64,000 bases of DNA, from the NCBI RefSeq assembly GCF_900099975.1, contig NZ_FNEI01000014.1:49488-113487 (forward strand), written 5' to 3'. Position 1 is the first letter of the stretch. The number at the start of each line of letters is the position of its first letter. The translations under genes and the position numbers were made by a program. Shown here one piece after another: positions 37,174 to 47,100 of the stretch. The DNA is from Arthrobacter cupressi. Its GTDB lineage: Bacteria; Actinomycetota; Actinomycetes; Actinomycetales; Micrococcaceae. A model generated the notes under the pieces. That model saw nothing but the letters and a program-made list of their open reading frames with translations. It was not told the origin of the DNA and did no database searches.

Positions 37174-38418
37174 GTGGCAGCACCGCAGAATTACTTGGCC
37201 GTCATCAAGGTCGTCGGCATCGGCGGCGGTGGCGTGAACGCAGTCAACCGGATGATCGAGGTCGGCCTTCGGGGCGTCGAGTTCATCGCCATCAACACCG
37301 ACGCGCAGGCGCTTCTCATGAGCGACGCCGACGTCAAGCTCGACGTCGGACGCGAACTCACCCGCGGCCTCGGCGCGGGTGCCAACCCCGACGTCGGACG
37401 CCAGGCCGCCGAAGACCACGCCGACGAAATCGAAGAGGTCCTGCGCGGCGCGGACATGGTCTTCGTGACCGCCGGCGAAGGCGGTGGCACGGGCACTGGC
37501 GGCGCCCCCGTGGTTGCCCGCATCGCACGCTCCCTCGGTGCGCTGACCATCGGCGTGGTGACCCGCCCCTTCACCTTCGAAGGCCGCCGCCGCGCCAACT
37601 CCGCCGAGAACGGCATCGACGCCCTGCGCGACGAAGTCGACACCCTCATCGTCATCCCCAACGACCGCCTGCTTTCCATTAGCGACCGGAACGTCTCTGT
37701 CCTCGACGCCTTCCGCTCCGCCGACCAGGTGCTGCTCTCCGGTGTCCAGGGCATCACCGACCTCATCACCACCCCCGGCCTGATCAACCTCGACTTCGCC
37801 GACGTGAAATCCGTCATGCAGGGCGCAGGCTCCGCGCTCATGGGCATTGGCTCCGCCCGCGGCGAAGACCGCGCGGTCAAGGCGGCGGAACTCGCCATCG
37901 CCTCCCCGCTGCTCGAAGCGTCCATCGACGGCGCCCATGGCGTGCTGCTCTCCATCCAGGGCGGCTCAGACCTCGGCCTCTTCGAAATCAACGAGGCAGC
38001 CCGCCTGGTCCAGGAAGTGGCGCACCCCGAAGCCAACATCATCTTCGGCGCCGTCATCGACGACGCCCTGGGCGATGAAGCGCGGGTCACCGTCATCGCG
38101 GCAGGCTTCGATGACGTCAAGGCCACCTCGCCGTCCATGAACCAGCCCGCAGGGCAGTCGGCGGCCCCCGCGCAGCCGGCAGCCCAGCCACAGGCTCCCG
38201 CTGCCCCGGAACGCGCGGCCAGCCCGGCCCCGGCCTACCAGGCACCGCAGCACGTTGCCGCCGGCGTCGCCAGCTCCGGCCTGAGCAACTGGGGCCAGCA
38301 GCGCCCGGCCGCCCTGCCCGCCGATTCCGGCTTCGACGTCGACCTTCCCGCCGTCGTCGAACCGGACCTGTCCGGCGGCCGCAGCGACGACCTCGACGTC
38401 CCCGACTTCCTGAAGTAA
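37174..38418 (+). CDS. ftsZ: Cell division GTPase FtsZ
   Basis: A 414-residue tubulin homologue that builds the Z-ring. Motifs: [18 protein letters not shown] at the start, the tubulin signature [10 protein letters not shown] near residues 104-113, [13 protein letters not shown] (T7 loop), then a long Ala/Pro/Gln linker (about 325-385) and the conserved C-terminal peptide [10 protein letters not shown] that contacts SepF and other tethers. GTG 37174 is preceded by AAGGGG; the in-frame TTG at 37126 lacks a ribosome-binding site and would add 16 atypical residues. Separated from ftsQ by 224 bases carrying its own promoter region. Confidence 0.97.
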   Translation: MAAPQNYLAVIKVVGIGGGGVNAVNRMIEVGLRGVEFIAINTDAQALLMSDADVKLDVGRELTRGLGAGANPDVGRQAAEDHADEIEEVLRGADMVFVTAGEGGGTGTGGAPVVARIARSLGALTIGVVTRPFTFEGRRRANSAENGIDALRDEVDTLIVIPNDRLLSISDRNVSVLDAFRSADQVLLSGVQGITDLITTPGLINLDFADVKSVMQGAGSALMGIGSARGEDRAVKAAELAIASPLLEASIDGAHGVLLSIQGGSDLGLFEINEAARLVQEVAHPEANIIFGAVIDDALGDEARVTVIAAGFDDVKATSPSMNQPAGQSAAPAQPAAQPQAPAAPERAASPAPAYQAPQHVAAGVASSGLSNWGQQRPAALPADSGFDVDLPAVVEPDLSGGRSDDLDVPDFLK

Positions 38419-38436
38419 CCCGGGAGCCAGTCAGCA

Positions 38437-39126
38437 GTGTTTTGGTGGCGCAATGAAGTGCGGCCCGGATTGTGGGTCGCCTTCACCGATACCGACGCCG
38501 GCAACCTCGCCCTGCACGTCGGCGACGACCCGGATGAGGTCCTGGTACGCCGGGCCCGGCTGGAATCAGCAGCCGGGCTCGGCGGCCGCCGCTTCCAGTA
38601 CATGTCCCAGGTGCACGGCACCACCGTGAGCTTCATCGGGGACGACCCCGAACCGCCCACCGCGGACGCGATGGTCTCCACCGGGCAGCCCCTTGCCGTG
38701 ATGGTGGCCGACTGCGTTCCCGTGGTCCTGGCAGGTGAAAGTGCCGAGGGGTCGGTCCTGGCCGTGGCCCACGCGGGCAGGCCCGGGGTCGCCTCCGGAA
38801 TCGTGCCCGCAACCGTCAGGGAAATGCGGCAGCGGGGTGCGGAAGGGATCACGGCATGGATTGGTCCGTCGATCTGCGGGCAGTGCTACGAGGTTCCCGG
38901 GGAGCTCCGCGCCGAAGTCGCGGCAGCCGTGCCGGAAAGCTGGGCCGTGACATCCTGGGGCACCCCGGCATTGGACCTGCCGGCAGGCGTCCGTGCTCAA
39001 CTCGGCGCCCTCGGCGTCGCCGTCGACTACTCGGGCGAATGCACCAGGGAGTCGCCGGGCCTGTTCTCCTACCGGCGCAGGCAGCAGACCGGCCGCTTCG
39101 CCGGCCTCGTATGGACCCATGACTGA
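38437..39126 (+). CDS. pgeF: Peptidoglycan editing factor / purine nucleosidase-type laccase-fold protein
   Basis: A 229-residue YfiH/DUF152-family protein. The zinc ligands are visible as His60 (MSQVHG), Cys93 (MVADCVPV) and His112 (VAHAGRPG). Family members remove wrong amino acids from peptidoglycan precursors or phosphorolyse purine nucleosides. The usual AHAGWRG motif is altered to AHAGRPG, leaving the ligand His intact. Nineteen bases after ftsZ, in the usual actinobacterial order. GTG start, with GGGAG upstream at a long distance. Confidence 0.85.
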   Translation: MFWWRNEVRPGLWVAFTDTDAGNLALHVGDDPDEVLVRRARLESAAGLGGRRFQYMSQVHGTTVSFIGDDPEPPTADAMVSTGQPLAVMVADCVPVVLAGESAEGSVLAVAHAGRPGVASGIVPATVREMRQRGAEGITAWIGPSICGQCYEVPGELRAEVAAAVPESWAVTSWGTPALDLPAGVRAQLGALGVAVDYSGECTRESPGLFSYRRRQQTGRFAGLVWTHD

Positions 39127-39160
39127 ATCCGGCCTGACAGGGACCGGACGGGAAGGTGAA

Positions 39161-39874
39161 ATGGACGAACGGGCACTCCAGCTCCAGGACAGGCTTGCCG
39201 CCGTGCGTGCCAGGATCACGGCAGCGTCCCGGGCTGCGGGCCGCGACGTGGAGCCCGGGCTGATCGTGGTCACGAAATTCCACCCAGCAGCCGATGTCTC
39301 CCGCCTGGCCGGCCTCGGAATCCGGGACGTGGGGGAGAACCGCGACCAGGAAGCGTCCGCCAAGGCCGCCGAACTGCCGGGGCTGGGACTGCGTTGGCAC
39401 TTCATTGGCCAGCTCCAGAGCAAGAAGGCCAAGTCCGTCGTCAAATACGCGCATTCAGTGCAATCCGTCGACCGGCCCCAGCTCGCCGAAGCCCTCGCCA
39501 AGGCGATCCTGCGCGCCCAGGAGGAGACCGGCCGGCCGGACCTCGACTGCTTCATCCAGGTCAGTCTCGACGACGACGCCGGCGAGCACCGCGGCGGGGC
39601 CGCTCCGGCCGCCGTCGGGCAGCTCGCGGACAGCATCGCTGAGGCCCCCGGGCTCCGGCTCGCCGGGGTGATGGCGGTTGCGCCGCTCGGCGGGCGTCCG
39701 GAGGACGCCTTCGAGAGGCTCGCCGGAATTTCGGCGGCGCTGCGCGAAGCCCACCCCGGGGCGGACGCGATCTCCGCGGGCATGAGCCAGGACCTCGAAG
39801 CAGCCGTCCTCCACGGAGCGACACACCTGCGAATCGGCTCGGATATTCTCGGTTCCCGTCCCGCCGTGGGGTAG
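39161..39874 (+). CDS. YggS-family pyridoxal phosphate homeostasis protein
   Basis: A 237-residue single-domain TIM-barrel PLP-binding protein. The PLP lysine lies in [11 protein letters not shown] near residue 36; [25 protein letters not shown] and the C-terminal [16 protein letters not shown] segment (here [23 protein letters not shown] in pieces) are family features. It buffers PLP and affects amino acid metabolism; no catalytic activity is known. ATG 39161 is chosen for its length match and nearby GGAAGG; ATG 39119, overlapping pgeF by 8 bases, would add 14 residues. Confidence 0.88.
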   Translation: MDERALQLQDRLAAVRARITAASRAAGRDVEPGLIVVTKFHPAADVSRLAGLGIRDVGENRDQEASAKAAELPGLGLRWHFIGQLQSKKAKSVVKYAHSVQSVDRPQLAEALAKAILRAQEETGRPDLDCFIQVSLDDDAGEHRGGAAPAAVGQLADSIAEAPGLRLAGVMAVAPLGGRPEDAFERLAGISAALREAHPGADAISAGMSQDLEAAVLHGATHLRIGSDILGSRPAVG

Positions 39875-39959
39875 CGTCAAAGTATTGGAAGCGACGGGCC
39901 GACGCCTCCATGTCAAGCCACGGGCGGCCCGCCAACTGCAGACACGATTGGAGTCCAGC

Positions 39960-40493
39960 ATGGCTGGCGCATTGCGCAAGACAATGGTTTATCTTGGGCT
40001 CGCCGACGGCGATGAGCACTACGAGTCTGAGCACCACCTGCCGCGCAGGGAAGAGGAGCACGCCGGCGCCGCCGAGCAGGAAGAGCGCCGTGCCCCCGCA
40101 CCTGTCCGGGAAGCCGTCCGTGAAGTACCCCAAGCCGCCGCCGAAGAGGAATACCGCGCCCCCGTGACACCCATCAAGCGTGCGGCCTCGAGCCGCGAAG
40201 ACAGCTCCGGACTCCGCCAGATCACCACGGTCCACCCCCGCTCCTACAACGATGCCAAGATCATCGGTGAGAGCTTCCGGGACGGCATCCCTGTGATCAT
40301 GAATGTCACCGACATGGGTGAGGCGGACGCCAAGCGCCTGGTGGACTTCTCCGCCGGCCTGGTCTTCGGCCTGCACGGAAGCATCGAGAGGGTCACCAAC
40401 AAGGTGTTCCTGCTGTCGCCGTCGTATGTCGAGGTCCTCGGCGACGACAAGAAGGCCAGCGAAGGGCAGGCCTCGTTCTTCAACCAGAGCTGA
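39960..40493 (+). CDS. sepF: FtsZ membrane tether SepF
   Basis: A 177-residue protein. The N-terminal amphipathic membrane-targeting helix [16 protein letters not shown], an acidic linker (about 20-85) and the C-terminal SepF domain (about 90-170, with [18 protein letters not shown] and [13 protein letters not shown]) are present. SepF bends and binds the membrane and anchors FtsZ; in actinobacteria without FtsA, as here, it is the main tether. ATG 39960 has GGAG 7 bases upstream. Confidence 0.95.
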   Translation: MAGALRKTMVYLGLADGDEHYESEHHLPRREEEHAGAAEQEERRAPAPVREAVREVPQAAAEEEYRAPVTPIKRAASSREDSSGLRQITTVHPRSYNDAKIIGESFRDGIPVIMNVTDMGEADAKRLVDFSAGLVFGLHGSIERVTNKVFLLSPSYVEVLGDDKKASEGQASFFNQS

Positions 40494-40510
40494 CCGGCAA
40501 ACCAGCCGAG

Positions 40511-40544
40511 ACAGATGCCAGGCAGGCAACTGCCTGGCATCTGT
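40511..40544 (+). terminator. Hairpin terminator after sepF
   Basis: A perfect 15-bp stem (40511-40525 with 40530-40544) closed by a GCAA tetraloop; the following T-run is weak, so read-through into the yggT-type gene is likely. Confidence 0.6.
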
Positions 40545-40596
40545 GTTGGAATAGAGAACATCAGCCGTTTGCGATCGAGGAGAACTGAGCTAAGCC

Positions 40597-40884
40597 GTGG
40601 GCATTGTTTTTGGCCTTATTTACATCGCATTGCTGTTGTTCCAGATTTCCCTCATCATCAGGATTGTCTTTGACCTGGTGCAGATGTTTGCCCGCCAATG
40701 GCGCCCGCGCGGTGCCGCCCTGCTCGCAGCCCATGCTGTGTACTCCGTCACGGACCCGCCCATCAAGCGGATCCGCCGCCTGGTGCCGCCCCTGCAGCTC
40801 GGCGGGATTTCCCTCGACCTGGCATTCCTGATTGTTTTCATCGTCGTGGTGATTGCGATGGGATTCGTCTGGACGCTGGTGTAG
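40597..40884 (+). CDS. YggT-family membrane protein
   Basis: A 95-residue protein with two transmembrane segments (about residues 3-27 and 72-93) joined by a conserved basic loop containing VTDPPIKRIRRLVPPL. YggT proteins lie beside sepF and divIVA in most Gram-positive division clusters and may help in membrane organisation or osmotic tolerance; the molecular role is not known. GTG start. Confidence 0.88.
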   Translation: MGIVFGLIYIALLLFQISLIIRIVFDLVQMFARQWRPRGAALLAAHAVYSVTDPPIKRIRRLVPPLQLGGISLDLAFLIVFIVVVIAMGFVWTLV

Positions 40885-41045
40885 CTTTCTTCTAGGACTT
40901 GGACCTTCGGCAGCTCCGGCGGCCCGGCCCGGTTCCCGTGATTAACGCCAAGGGTGTTGAATTGGGGGAATCAGATGATATTTAGGTACCGTAGTTTTGA
41001 ACGGCCGGAAGGCCTCCTGACTGACTAGACCAACGAGGTGACCAG

Positions 41046-41768
41046 ATGGCTTTGACGCCAGAAGACGTTGTCAACAAGCGCTTTCAGCCGACTAAGTTCC
41101 GTGAAGGCTACGACCAGGATGAGGTAGACGATTTCCTTGATGAGATCGTCGTCGAACTGCGCCGTCTGAACCAGGAAAACGACGAGCTCCGCAAGAAGCT
41201 CGCCGAGGCCGGAAACCCCGCCGCCGCCAACGCCACCCCGGCACCCGTCGTCGAGAAGGTCCCTGCTCCGGTCAAGGCCGACAAGGACGCCGAAGCCAAG
41301 GCCAAGGCCGAAGCCGATGCAAAGGCCGAAGCCGAAGCCAAGGCTGCCGCTGAAGCAGAAGCCAAGAAGAAGGCCCAGGCCGCCGAAGCTGCCGCCCCGG
41401 CTCCCGCAGCCCCTGCAGGAACCGCCGCGTCTCCGTCCGCCGAGTCCGCTGCCGGCCTGCTGGCGATGGCCCAGCAGATGCACGACAAGCACGTCGCAGA
41501 CGGTGAGCAGCAGAAGGAAAAGATCATCGCCGAGGCGCAGATCGAAGCCTCCACGCTCGTCAACGACGCCCAGGACAAGTCCCGCAAGATCCTCGGTGCC
41601 CTTGAGCAGCAGCGTTCCGTGCTCGAGCGCAAGGTCGAGCAGCTGCGTGGCTTCGAACGCGACTACCGCTCCCGCCTGAAGGCCTACATCGAAGGCCAGC
41701 TGCGTGACCTCGATGCCCGTGGTTCGGTTGCCGCTCCCGAGGTCGGCGAAGCAGCCGCAGAGGTCTAA
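41046..41768 (+). CDS. wag31: Polar growth protein Wag31/DivIVA
   Basis: A 240-residue coiled-coil polar scaffold. The N-terminal DivIVA lipid-binding domain (1 to about 55: MALTPEDVVNKRFQPTKFR, then GYDQDEVDDFLDE) is followed by a low-complexity Ala/Lys/Glu segment (about 79-120), an Ala/Pro stretch, and a C-terminal coiled coil (about 140-225). Wag31 recruits the elongation machinery to poles and is a substrate of PASTA kinases in mycobacteria. It has its own 161-base upstream region with weak promoter-like hexamers (TTGAAT at 40957). Confidence 0.94.
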   Translation: MALTPEDVVNKRFQPTKFREGYDQDEVDDFLDEIVVELRRLNQENDELRKKLAEAGNPAAANATPAPVVEKVPAPVKADKDAEAKAKAEADAKAEAEAKAAAEAEAKKKAQAAEAAAPAPAAPAGTAASPSAESAAGLLAMAQQMHDKHVADGEQQKEKIIAEAQIEASTLVNDAQDKSRKILGALEQQRSVLERKVEQLRGFERDYRSRLKAYIEGQLRDLDARGSVAAPEVGEAAAEV

Positions 41769-41779
41769 GCAAGTATTCT

Positions 41780-41818
41780 GAAAGCCGGTGGCTGAGGACT
41801 CCTCGGCCACCGGCTTTC
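41780..41818 (+). terminator. Hairpin terminator after wag31
   Basis: An 18-bp stem with one G-T pair (41780-41797 with 41801-41818) and an ACT loop between wag31 and lspA; the T-run is short. Confidence 0.7.
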
Positions 41819-41863
41819 GCTGTTAAGAGCAGCACACCCCACGGCCACCCGGATGAAAGCACT

Positions 41864-42499
41864 ATGAGCGACGAACACTACAGCGGCACCACGGAGCCGG
41901 AACGCACTACCCGCCGGATGCGGCGCCCGGCACTGCTCTGGCTTTTCGCGGGCTTCGCGGTCTTCGCCTACGCCTTCGACCAGCTCACCAAGCTGTGGGT
42001 CACCGGCACCATGGTGGAGGGGGAACGGATCCCCGTGCTCCCGCCCCTGCTGCACTGGTACTACATCCGCAACTCCGGGGCGGCCTTCTCGATCGGCGAG
42101 AACGTCACATGGGTTTTCACGCTCGTCATGGCCGGTGTTTCCGTGGCCATCTTCTTCCAGCTGCGCAAACTCGGCTCGGTCTGGTGGGCCCTGGCGCTCG
42201 GCCTGCTGCTCGGCGGCGCCCTGGGGAATCTGACGGACAGGCTCTTCCGCGAACCGGCTTTCGGCATGGGGCACGTGGTCGACTTCATCCAGCTGCCCAA
42301 CTTCGCGATCTTCAACATCGCCGATTCCGCCGTCGTGAGTGCGGTGACAGTGATCTGCCTGCTGACCCTGCGCGGCATCGGCCTGGACGGCAGGAAGCAG
42401 CAGCACGCACCGAAGCACGAAGGCTCCGGGCGGGCCGATGCGGAGCAGGATGACGCAGACCGTGCCGAGAAGGACCGGGGGGCATCCGGCGATGCCTGA
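41864..42499 (+). CDS. lspA: Lipoprotein signal peptidase II
   Basis: A 211-residue four-span aspartic protease that cuts prolipoprotein signal peptides. The catalytic aspartates are Asp125 (GNLTDRLFR) and Asp154 (FNIADSAV); FDQLTKLWV in the first span and the NSGAAFS motif are present. An acidic 20-residue N-terminal and a 40-residue charged C-terminal extension flank the core. The stop overlaps the rluD-type start by 8 bases. Confidence 0.95.
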   Translation: MSDEHYSGTTEPERTTRRMRRPALLWLFAGFAVFAYAFDQLTKLWVTGTMVEGERIPVLPPLLHWYYIRNSGAAFSIGENVTWVFTLVMAGVSVAIFFQLRKLGSVWWALALGLLLGGALGNLTDRLFREPAFGMGHVVDFIQLPNFAIFNIADSAVVSAVTVICLLTLRGIGLDGRKQQHAPKHEGSGRADAEQDDADRAEKDRGASGDA

Positions 42500-43418
42500 G
42501 TCGTTCCCCGTGCCGGCGGAGCTGGGCGGCGCCCGCGCCGATGCAGGGCTGGCGAAGCTCATGGACATCTCCCGGTCAGCCGCAGCACTGCTGCTCGCCG
42601 AAGGCAATGTCCGGGCAGGCAATGCGGTCCTCGCGAAGTCCGCCAAGCTCACCGCCGGCACCGTCTTGTCAGTAACCATTCCCGAACGCCGGGACCCCTT
42701 GGAAGTCGTGGAGGAAGTAGTGGAAGGCCTGAACATCCTGCTGGACGATGAGGACTTTGTCGTCATCGACAAGCCCGTGGGTGTTGCGGCGCATCCTTCG
42801 CCCGGCTGGGTGGGACCCACCGTGGTCGGCGGACTGGCAGGTGCCGGCTACCGTATTTCCACTTCGGGCGCGGCTGAACGGGCCGGCATCGTGCACCGGC
42901 TCGACGTCGGAACTTCCGGCGTGATGGTGGTGGCCAAAACCGAACACGCCTACACGGTGCTGAAGAGGGCCTTCAAGGAGCGCACCGTGGACAAGGTCTA
43001 CCATGCCGTCGTCCAGGGTCTGCCCGAGCCGCTCGAAGGAACCATCGACGCGCCGATCGGCCGCCACCCCGGCCACGACTGGCGCTTCGCCGTCATCGAG
43101 GACGGCCGCCCTTCCGTGACGCACTACGAGGTCATTGAAGCCTTCGGCAAGGCCAGCCTCGTGGAGGTGCACCTGGAAACCGGCAGGACCCACCAGATCC
43201 GGGTCCACTTCTCGGCCCTGCGGCACCCCTGCGCCGGCGACCTCACGTACGGTGCCGACCCTCGGCTGGCCGCAACCCTGGGCCTTACCCGGCAGTGGCT
43301 GCACGCACGCAGGCTCGGCTTCAGCCACCCCCGCAGCGGCGACTGGGTAGAGGTCACCAGCCAGTACCCCGCGGACCTGCAGTACGCGCTGGACCTGCTG
43401 GCCAGCGGGGACGCCTGA
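42492..43418 (+). CDS. RluA/RluD-family pseudouridine synthase
   Basis: A 308-residue rRNA modification enzyme. An S4-like N-terminal RNA-binding segment (to about residue 65) precedes the catalytic domain with [15 protein letters not shown] (catalytic Asp), [12 protein letters not shown], and the [13 protein letters not shown] motif. By family and by its link to lspA it resembles RluD, which modifies helix 69 of 23S rRNA; target sites cannot be proved here. ATG 42492 overlaps the lspA end. Confidence 0.92.
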   Translation: MPESFPVPAELGGARADAGLAKLMDISRSAAALLLAEGNVRAGNAVLAKSAKLTAGTVLSVTIPERRDPLEVVEEVVEGLNILLDDEDFVVIDKPVGVAAHPSPGWVGPTVVGGLAGAGYRISTSGAAERAGIVHRLDVGTSGVMVVAKTEHAYTVLKRAFKERTVDKVYHAVVQGLPEPLEGTIDAPIGRHPGHDWRFAVIEDGRPSVTHYEVIEAFGKASLVEVHLETGRTHQIRVHFSALRHPCAGDLTYGADPRLAATLGLTRQWLHARRLGFSHPRSGDWVEVTSQYPADLQYALDLLASGDA

Positions 43419-43455
43419 GCCCCGCCCCGCGCAGTCCTGAGGCCACCTTGGTCCG

Positions 43456-43484
43456 TTGACCCCGTCCCGGGCCGGGGTTACCGT
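43456..43484 (+). promoter_or_regulatory. Sigma-70-type promoter of the small membrane protein gene
   Basis: TTGACC (43456-43461), 17-base spacer, TACCGT (43479-43484). Transcription would start near 43491, which decides the start codon of the next gene. Confidence 0.55.
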
Positions 43485-43528
43485 GTGTGCATCATTGGCG
43501 TGTCCAGCCGCGAGGCAGGAGGCATGGG

Positions 43529-44137
43529 GTGCAGACAAAGCAGCGTGGGAGCCTTTTCCGGCCGGCGGCAGCCGCGATTGCCGGAACGGTGGTTTGGTTT
43601 GCCGGCATTACGCCGGCGCAGCGCGTGTACACCACCCGGGACGCGGCACTCCGCCTGGCGATCCTTGAGCGCTCCGGGCCGCGATGGGTCGCCGGGCAGC
43701 ATGTGGCCGCGATGGGAACGGCCGCGGTGCCGGTGGCTTATGCCGCGCTGGCCCGTGGACTTCCCCAAGGGAAGGCCCGTGGCCTGGCGGGGACTGCCGC
43801 GGCCGCCCTGCTCGCCGGCGCTCCGATGTTCATCTGGTGCCTGGCGGACCGGGGCAGTGACCTCGAGCGCTTCGCGTACCGCCGCGGGGCCGGCTGGCCG
43901 TTCGCCTTCTACGCCTGGTCCCACGTGGCCGCCCTCGCCGCATTGGCCGGCGCCTTCGCCGCCCTGCCCGCTCCGCGCCCCACCCGCACCGCGCTGGCCC
44001 TCGCGGGGACGTCGGCCGCGTCCGCCGCCGTGCTGGCCGCCACCGGTGACATCCCACCGTTCGTGTTCTACCTCGCGGAGGGTGCCGCGGCCGCCGTGCT
44101 GCTCCGCCGGACAGCCGACGACGGCGGGGACGCCTGA
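43529..44137 (+). CDS. Uncharacterised polytopic membrane protein
   Basis: A 202-residue protein I do not recognise beyond a loose resemblance to DUF998-type membrane proteins. Five or six hydrophobic segments are spread along it, with short Arg-rich loops. GTG 43529 is chosen because AGGAGG ends 6 bases before it and because the promoter at 43456-43484 would start transcription near 43491, downstream of the earlier in-frame GTG (43487). It is followed closely by dnaE, which has its own leaderless promoter. Confidence 0.65.
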   Translation: MQTKQRGSLFRPAAAAIAGTVVWFAGITPAQRVYTTRDAALRLAILERSGPRWVAGQHVAAMGTAAVPVAYAALARGLPQGKARGLAGTAAAALLAGAPMFIWCLADRGSDLERFAYRRGAGWPFAFYAWSHVAALAALAGAFAALPAPRPTRTALALAGTSAASAAVLAATGDIPPFVFYLAEGAAAAVLLRRTADDGGDA

Positions 44138-44149
44138 GCCGCTCGACGG

Positions 44150-44155
44150 TAGACT
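44150..44155 (+). promoter_or_regulatory. -10 element (TAGACT), leaderless start of dnaE
   Basis: TAGACT ends 6 bases before the GTG at 44162 and only 3 bases before another GTG at 44159, which favours 44162 as the start. Confidence 0.5.
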
Positions 44156-44161
44156 GACGTG

Positions 44162-47100
44162 GTGACTTCCAGCAATGCCTCGTTCGTCCACCTGCACACC
44201 CACACCGAGTACTCCATGCTGGACGGGGCGGCCCGGCTTGGCGAGCTGTTCAACGAGACCGAACGCCTGGGGATGCCGGCCCTGGCCACAACCGACCACG
44301 GTTACCTCTTCGGCGCTTTCGACTTCTGGAAGAAAGCCACGGACAAGGGCATCAAGCCGATCATCGGCGTCGAAGCCTACGTCACTCCCGGCACGGCCCG
44401 CACGGACAAGGAGCGCGTGCGCTGGGGCGATGAGAGCCAGCGCAAGGACGACGTTTCGGGTGGTGGCGCCTACACCCACATGACGCTGCTCAGCTACAAC
44501 AACGCCGGCATGCGGAATCTCTTCCGGGCCTCCTCGATCGCTTCGCTCGATTCGGTTTTCGGCAAATGGCCCCGCCTTGACCGTGAACTGCTGAACACCT
44601 ACTCCGAGGGCCTCATCGCCACCACCGGCTGCCCCTCCGGCGAGATCCAGACCCGCCTCCGCCTCGGCCAGTACCGCGAGGCTGTCGAGGCAGCTGCCGA
44701 GTTCCGGGACATCTTCGGCGCGGAGAACTACTTCTGCGAACTCATGGACCATGGCCTGGACATCGAGCGGCGGGTCACCGGCGACCTGCTGCGCCTGGCC
44801 AAGGAACTGAACATCCCGCTGGTGGCCACCAACGACCTCCATTACACGCACGAGCACGACGCCAAGGCGCACGAAGCCCTGCTGGCCATCCAGTCCGGCT
44901 CGACCCTGCTGGAACCCACGTACGACCAGGGCGGTTCGCGCTTCGCGTTCTCCGGGAGCGGCTACTACCTGAAGTCACCGCAGGAAATGCGGGAACTGTT
45001 CCGCGACCATCCCGAGGCCTGCGACAACACCCTCCTCATCGCTGAACGCTGCGAAGTCTCCTTCAACACGGGCGCCAACTACATGCCGCGCTTCCCCTGC
45101 CCGCCGGGGGAGGACGAGACCTCCTGGCTGGTCAAGGAAGTGGCCAAGGGCCTGGAATACCGTTACCCGCAGGGCATCCCGGACAAAGTCCGCAAGCAGG
45201 CGGACTACGAGCTCGACGTCATCACCTCGATGGGCTTCCCCGGCTACTTCCTGGTGGTCGCGGACTTCATCAACTGGGCCAAGAACAATGGCATCCGGGT
45301 GGGTCCGGGACGTGGTTCCGGTGCCGGCTCCATGGTGGCCTACGCCATGCGCATCACCGACCTGGATCCCCTGGAACACGGGCTGATCTTCGAACGCTTC
45401 CTCAACCCGGACCGTGTGTCCATGCCCGACTTCGACGTCGACTTCGATGACCGCCGCCGCCCCGAAGTCATCGACTACGTGACCCGGAAGTACGGCGACG
45501 AGCGCGTGGCCATGATTGTCACTTACGGCACCATCAAGACCAAGCAGGCGCTCAAGGACTCCTCGCGCGTGCTCGGCTACCCCTTCAGCATGGGCGAGAC
45601 CCTCACCAAGGCCCTGCCGCCGGCCGTCATGGCCAAGGACATCCCGCTCGCGGACATCCAGAACCCGCAGGCCAAGCGTTACGGGGAAGCTGGGGACTTC
45701 CGGCAGCTGATCTCCACGGATCCCGAGGCCGCCAAGGTCTTCGAGACCGCCCTCGGCATCGAGGGCCTGAAGCGGCAGTGGGGCGTCCACGCGGCCGGCG
45801 TGATCATGTCCTCGGACCCGATCATCGACGTCATCCCGATCATGCGCCGCTTCCAGGACGGCCAGGTCATCACCCAGTTCGACTACCCCACGAGCGAAGG
45901 CCTCGGCCTGATCAAGATGGACTTCCTGGGCCTGCGGAACCTGACGATCATTTCCGACGCCCTGGAGAACATCAAGCTCAACCGCGGCGTCGACCTGGAC
46001 CTGGAAACCCTGGCCCTGGACGATGCGGCGTCCTACGAACTGCTGGCCCGCGGTGACACCCTGGGCGTGTTCCAGCTCGACGGCGGGCCCATGCGGTCGC
46101 TGCTCAAGCTGATGAAGCCTGACAACTTCGAAGACATTTCCGCCGTGCTGGCCCTGTACCGTCCGGGCCCCATGGGCGCCAACGCGCACACCGACTACGC
46201 CCTGCGCAAGAACAAGATCCAGGAAGTCGTTCCCATCCATCCCGAGCTGGCCGAGCCGCTGGAGGACATCCTCGGCGGGACCTTCGGCCTGATCGTGTAC
46301 CAGGAACAGGTCATGGCCGTGGCGCAGAAACTGGCGGGCTACTCGCTCGGCCAGGCAGACATCCTGCGCCGTGCCATGGGCAAGAAGAAGAAGGAAGAAC
46401 TGGACAAGCAGTTCGCCGGCTTCTCCCAGGGCATGCAGGACAACGGCTACTCCATGGAAGCGGTCAAGACCCTCTGGGACATCCTGCTGCCGTTCTCCGA
46501 CTACGCCTTCAACAAGGCACACTCCGCGGCCTACGGCGTGATCTCGTACTGGACGGCCTACCTGAAGGCGCACTACGCGCCTGAATACATGGCCGCGCTG
46601 CTGACTTCCGTGGGCGACGACAAGGACAAGTCAGCCATCTACCTGAACGAATGCCGGCGCATGGGCATCACCGTGCTGCCGCCGGACGTCAACGAATCCG
46701 CACTGACCTTCACCCCGGTGGGCACCGATATCCGTTTCGGCATGGGCGCCATCCGCAACGTCGGTTCGAACGTCGTCGACTCCATGGTGACGGCCCGCCA
46801 GGAGCAAGGCCGCTACGAATCGTTCTCCGACTTCCTGATGAAGGTTCCGGCCGTCGTGTGCAACAAGCGCACCATTGAATCCCTCATCAAGGCCGGTGCC
46901 TTCGACTCACTAGGGCACTCGCGCCGCGCCCTGGCGATGATCCATGAGGAAGCGATCGACTCCGTCATCACCCTCAAGCGCAACGAGGCGATCGGCCAGT
47001 TCGACCTGTTCGCCGGCTTCGAAGACGACAAATCCGAGCCCTCCTTCACCACGGACATCCCGGACCTGCCGGAATGGGAGAAGAAGGACAAGCTCGCCTT

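Noticed and set aside
36092..37174. A missing ftsA between ftsQ and ftsZ
   Set aside because: The gap has only 224 bases and no gene. Absence of FtsA is normal for actinobacteria, where SepF (present here) tethers FtsZ.
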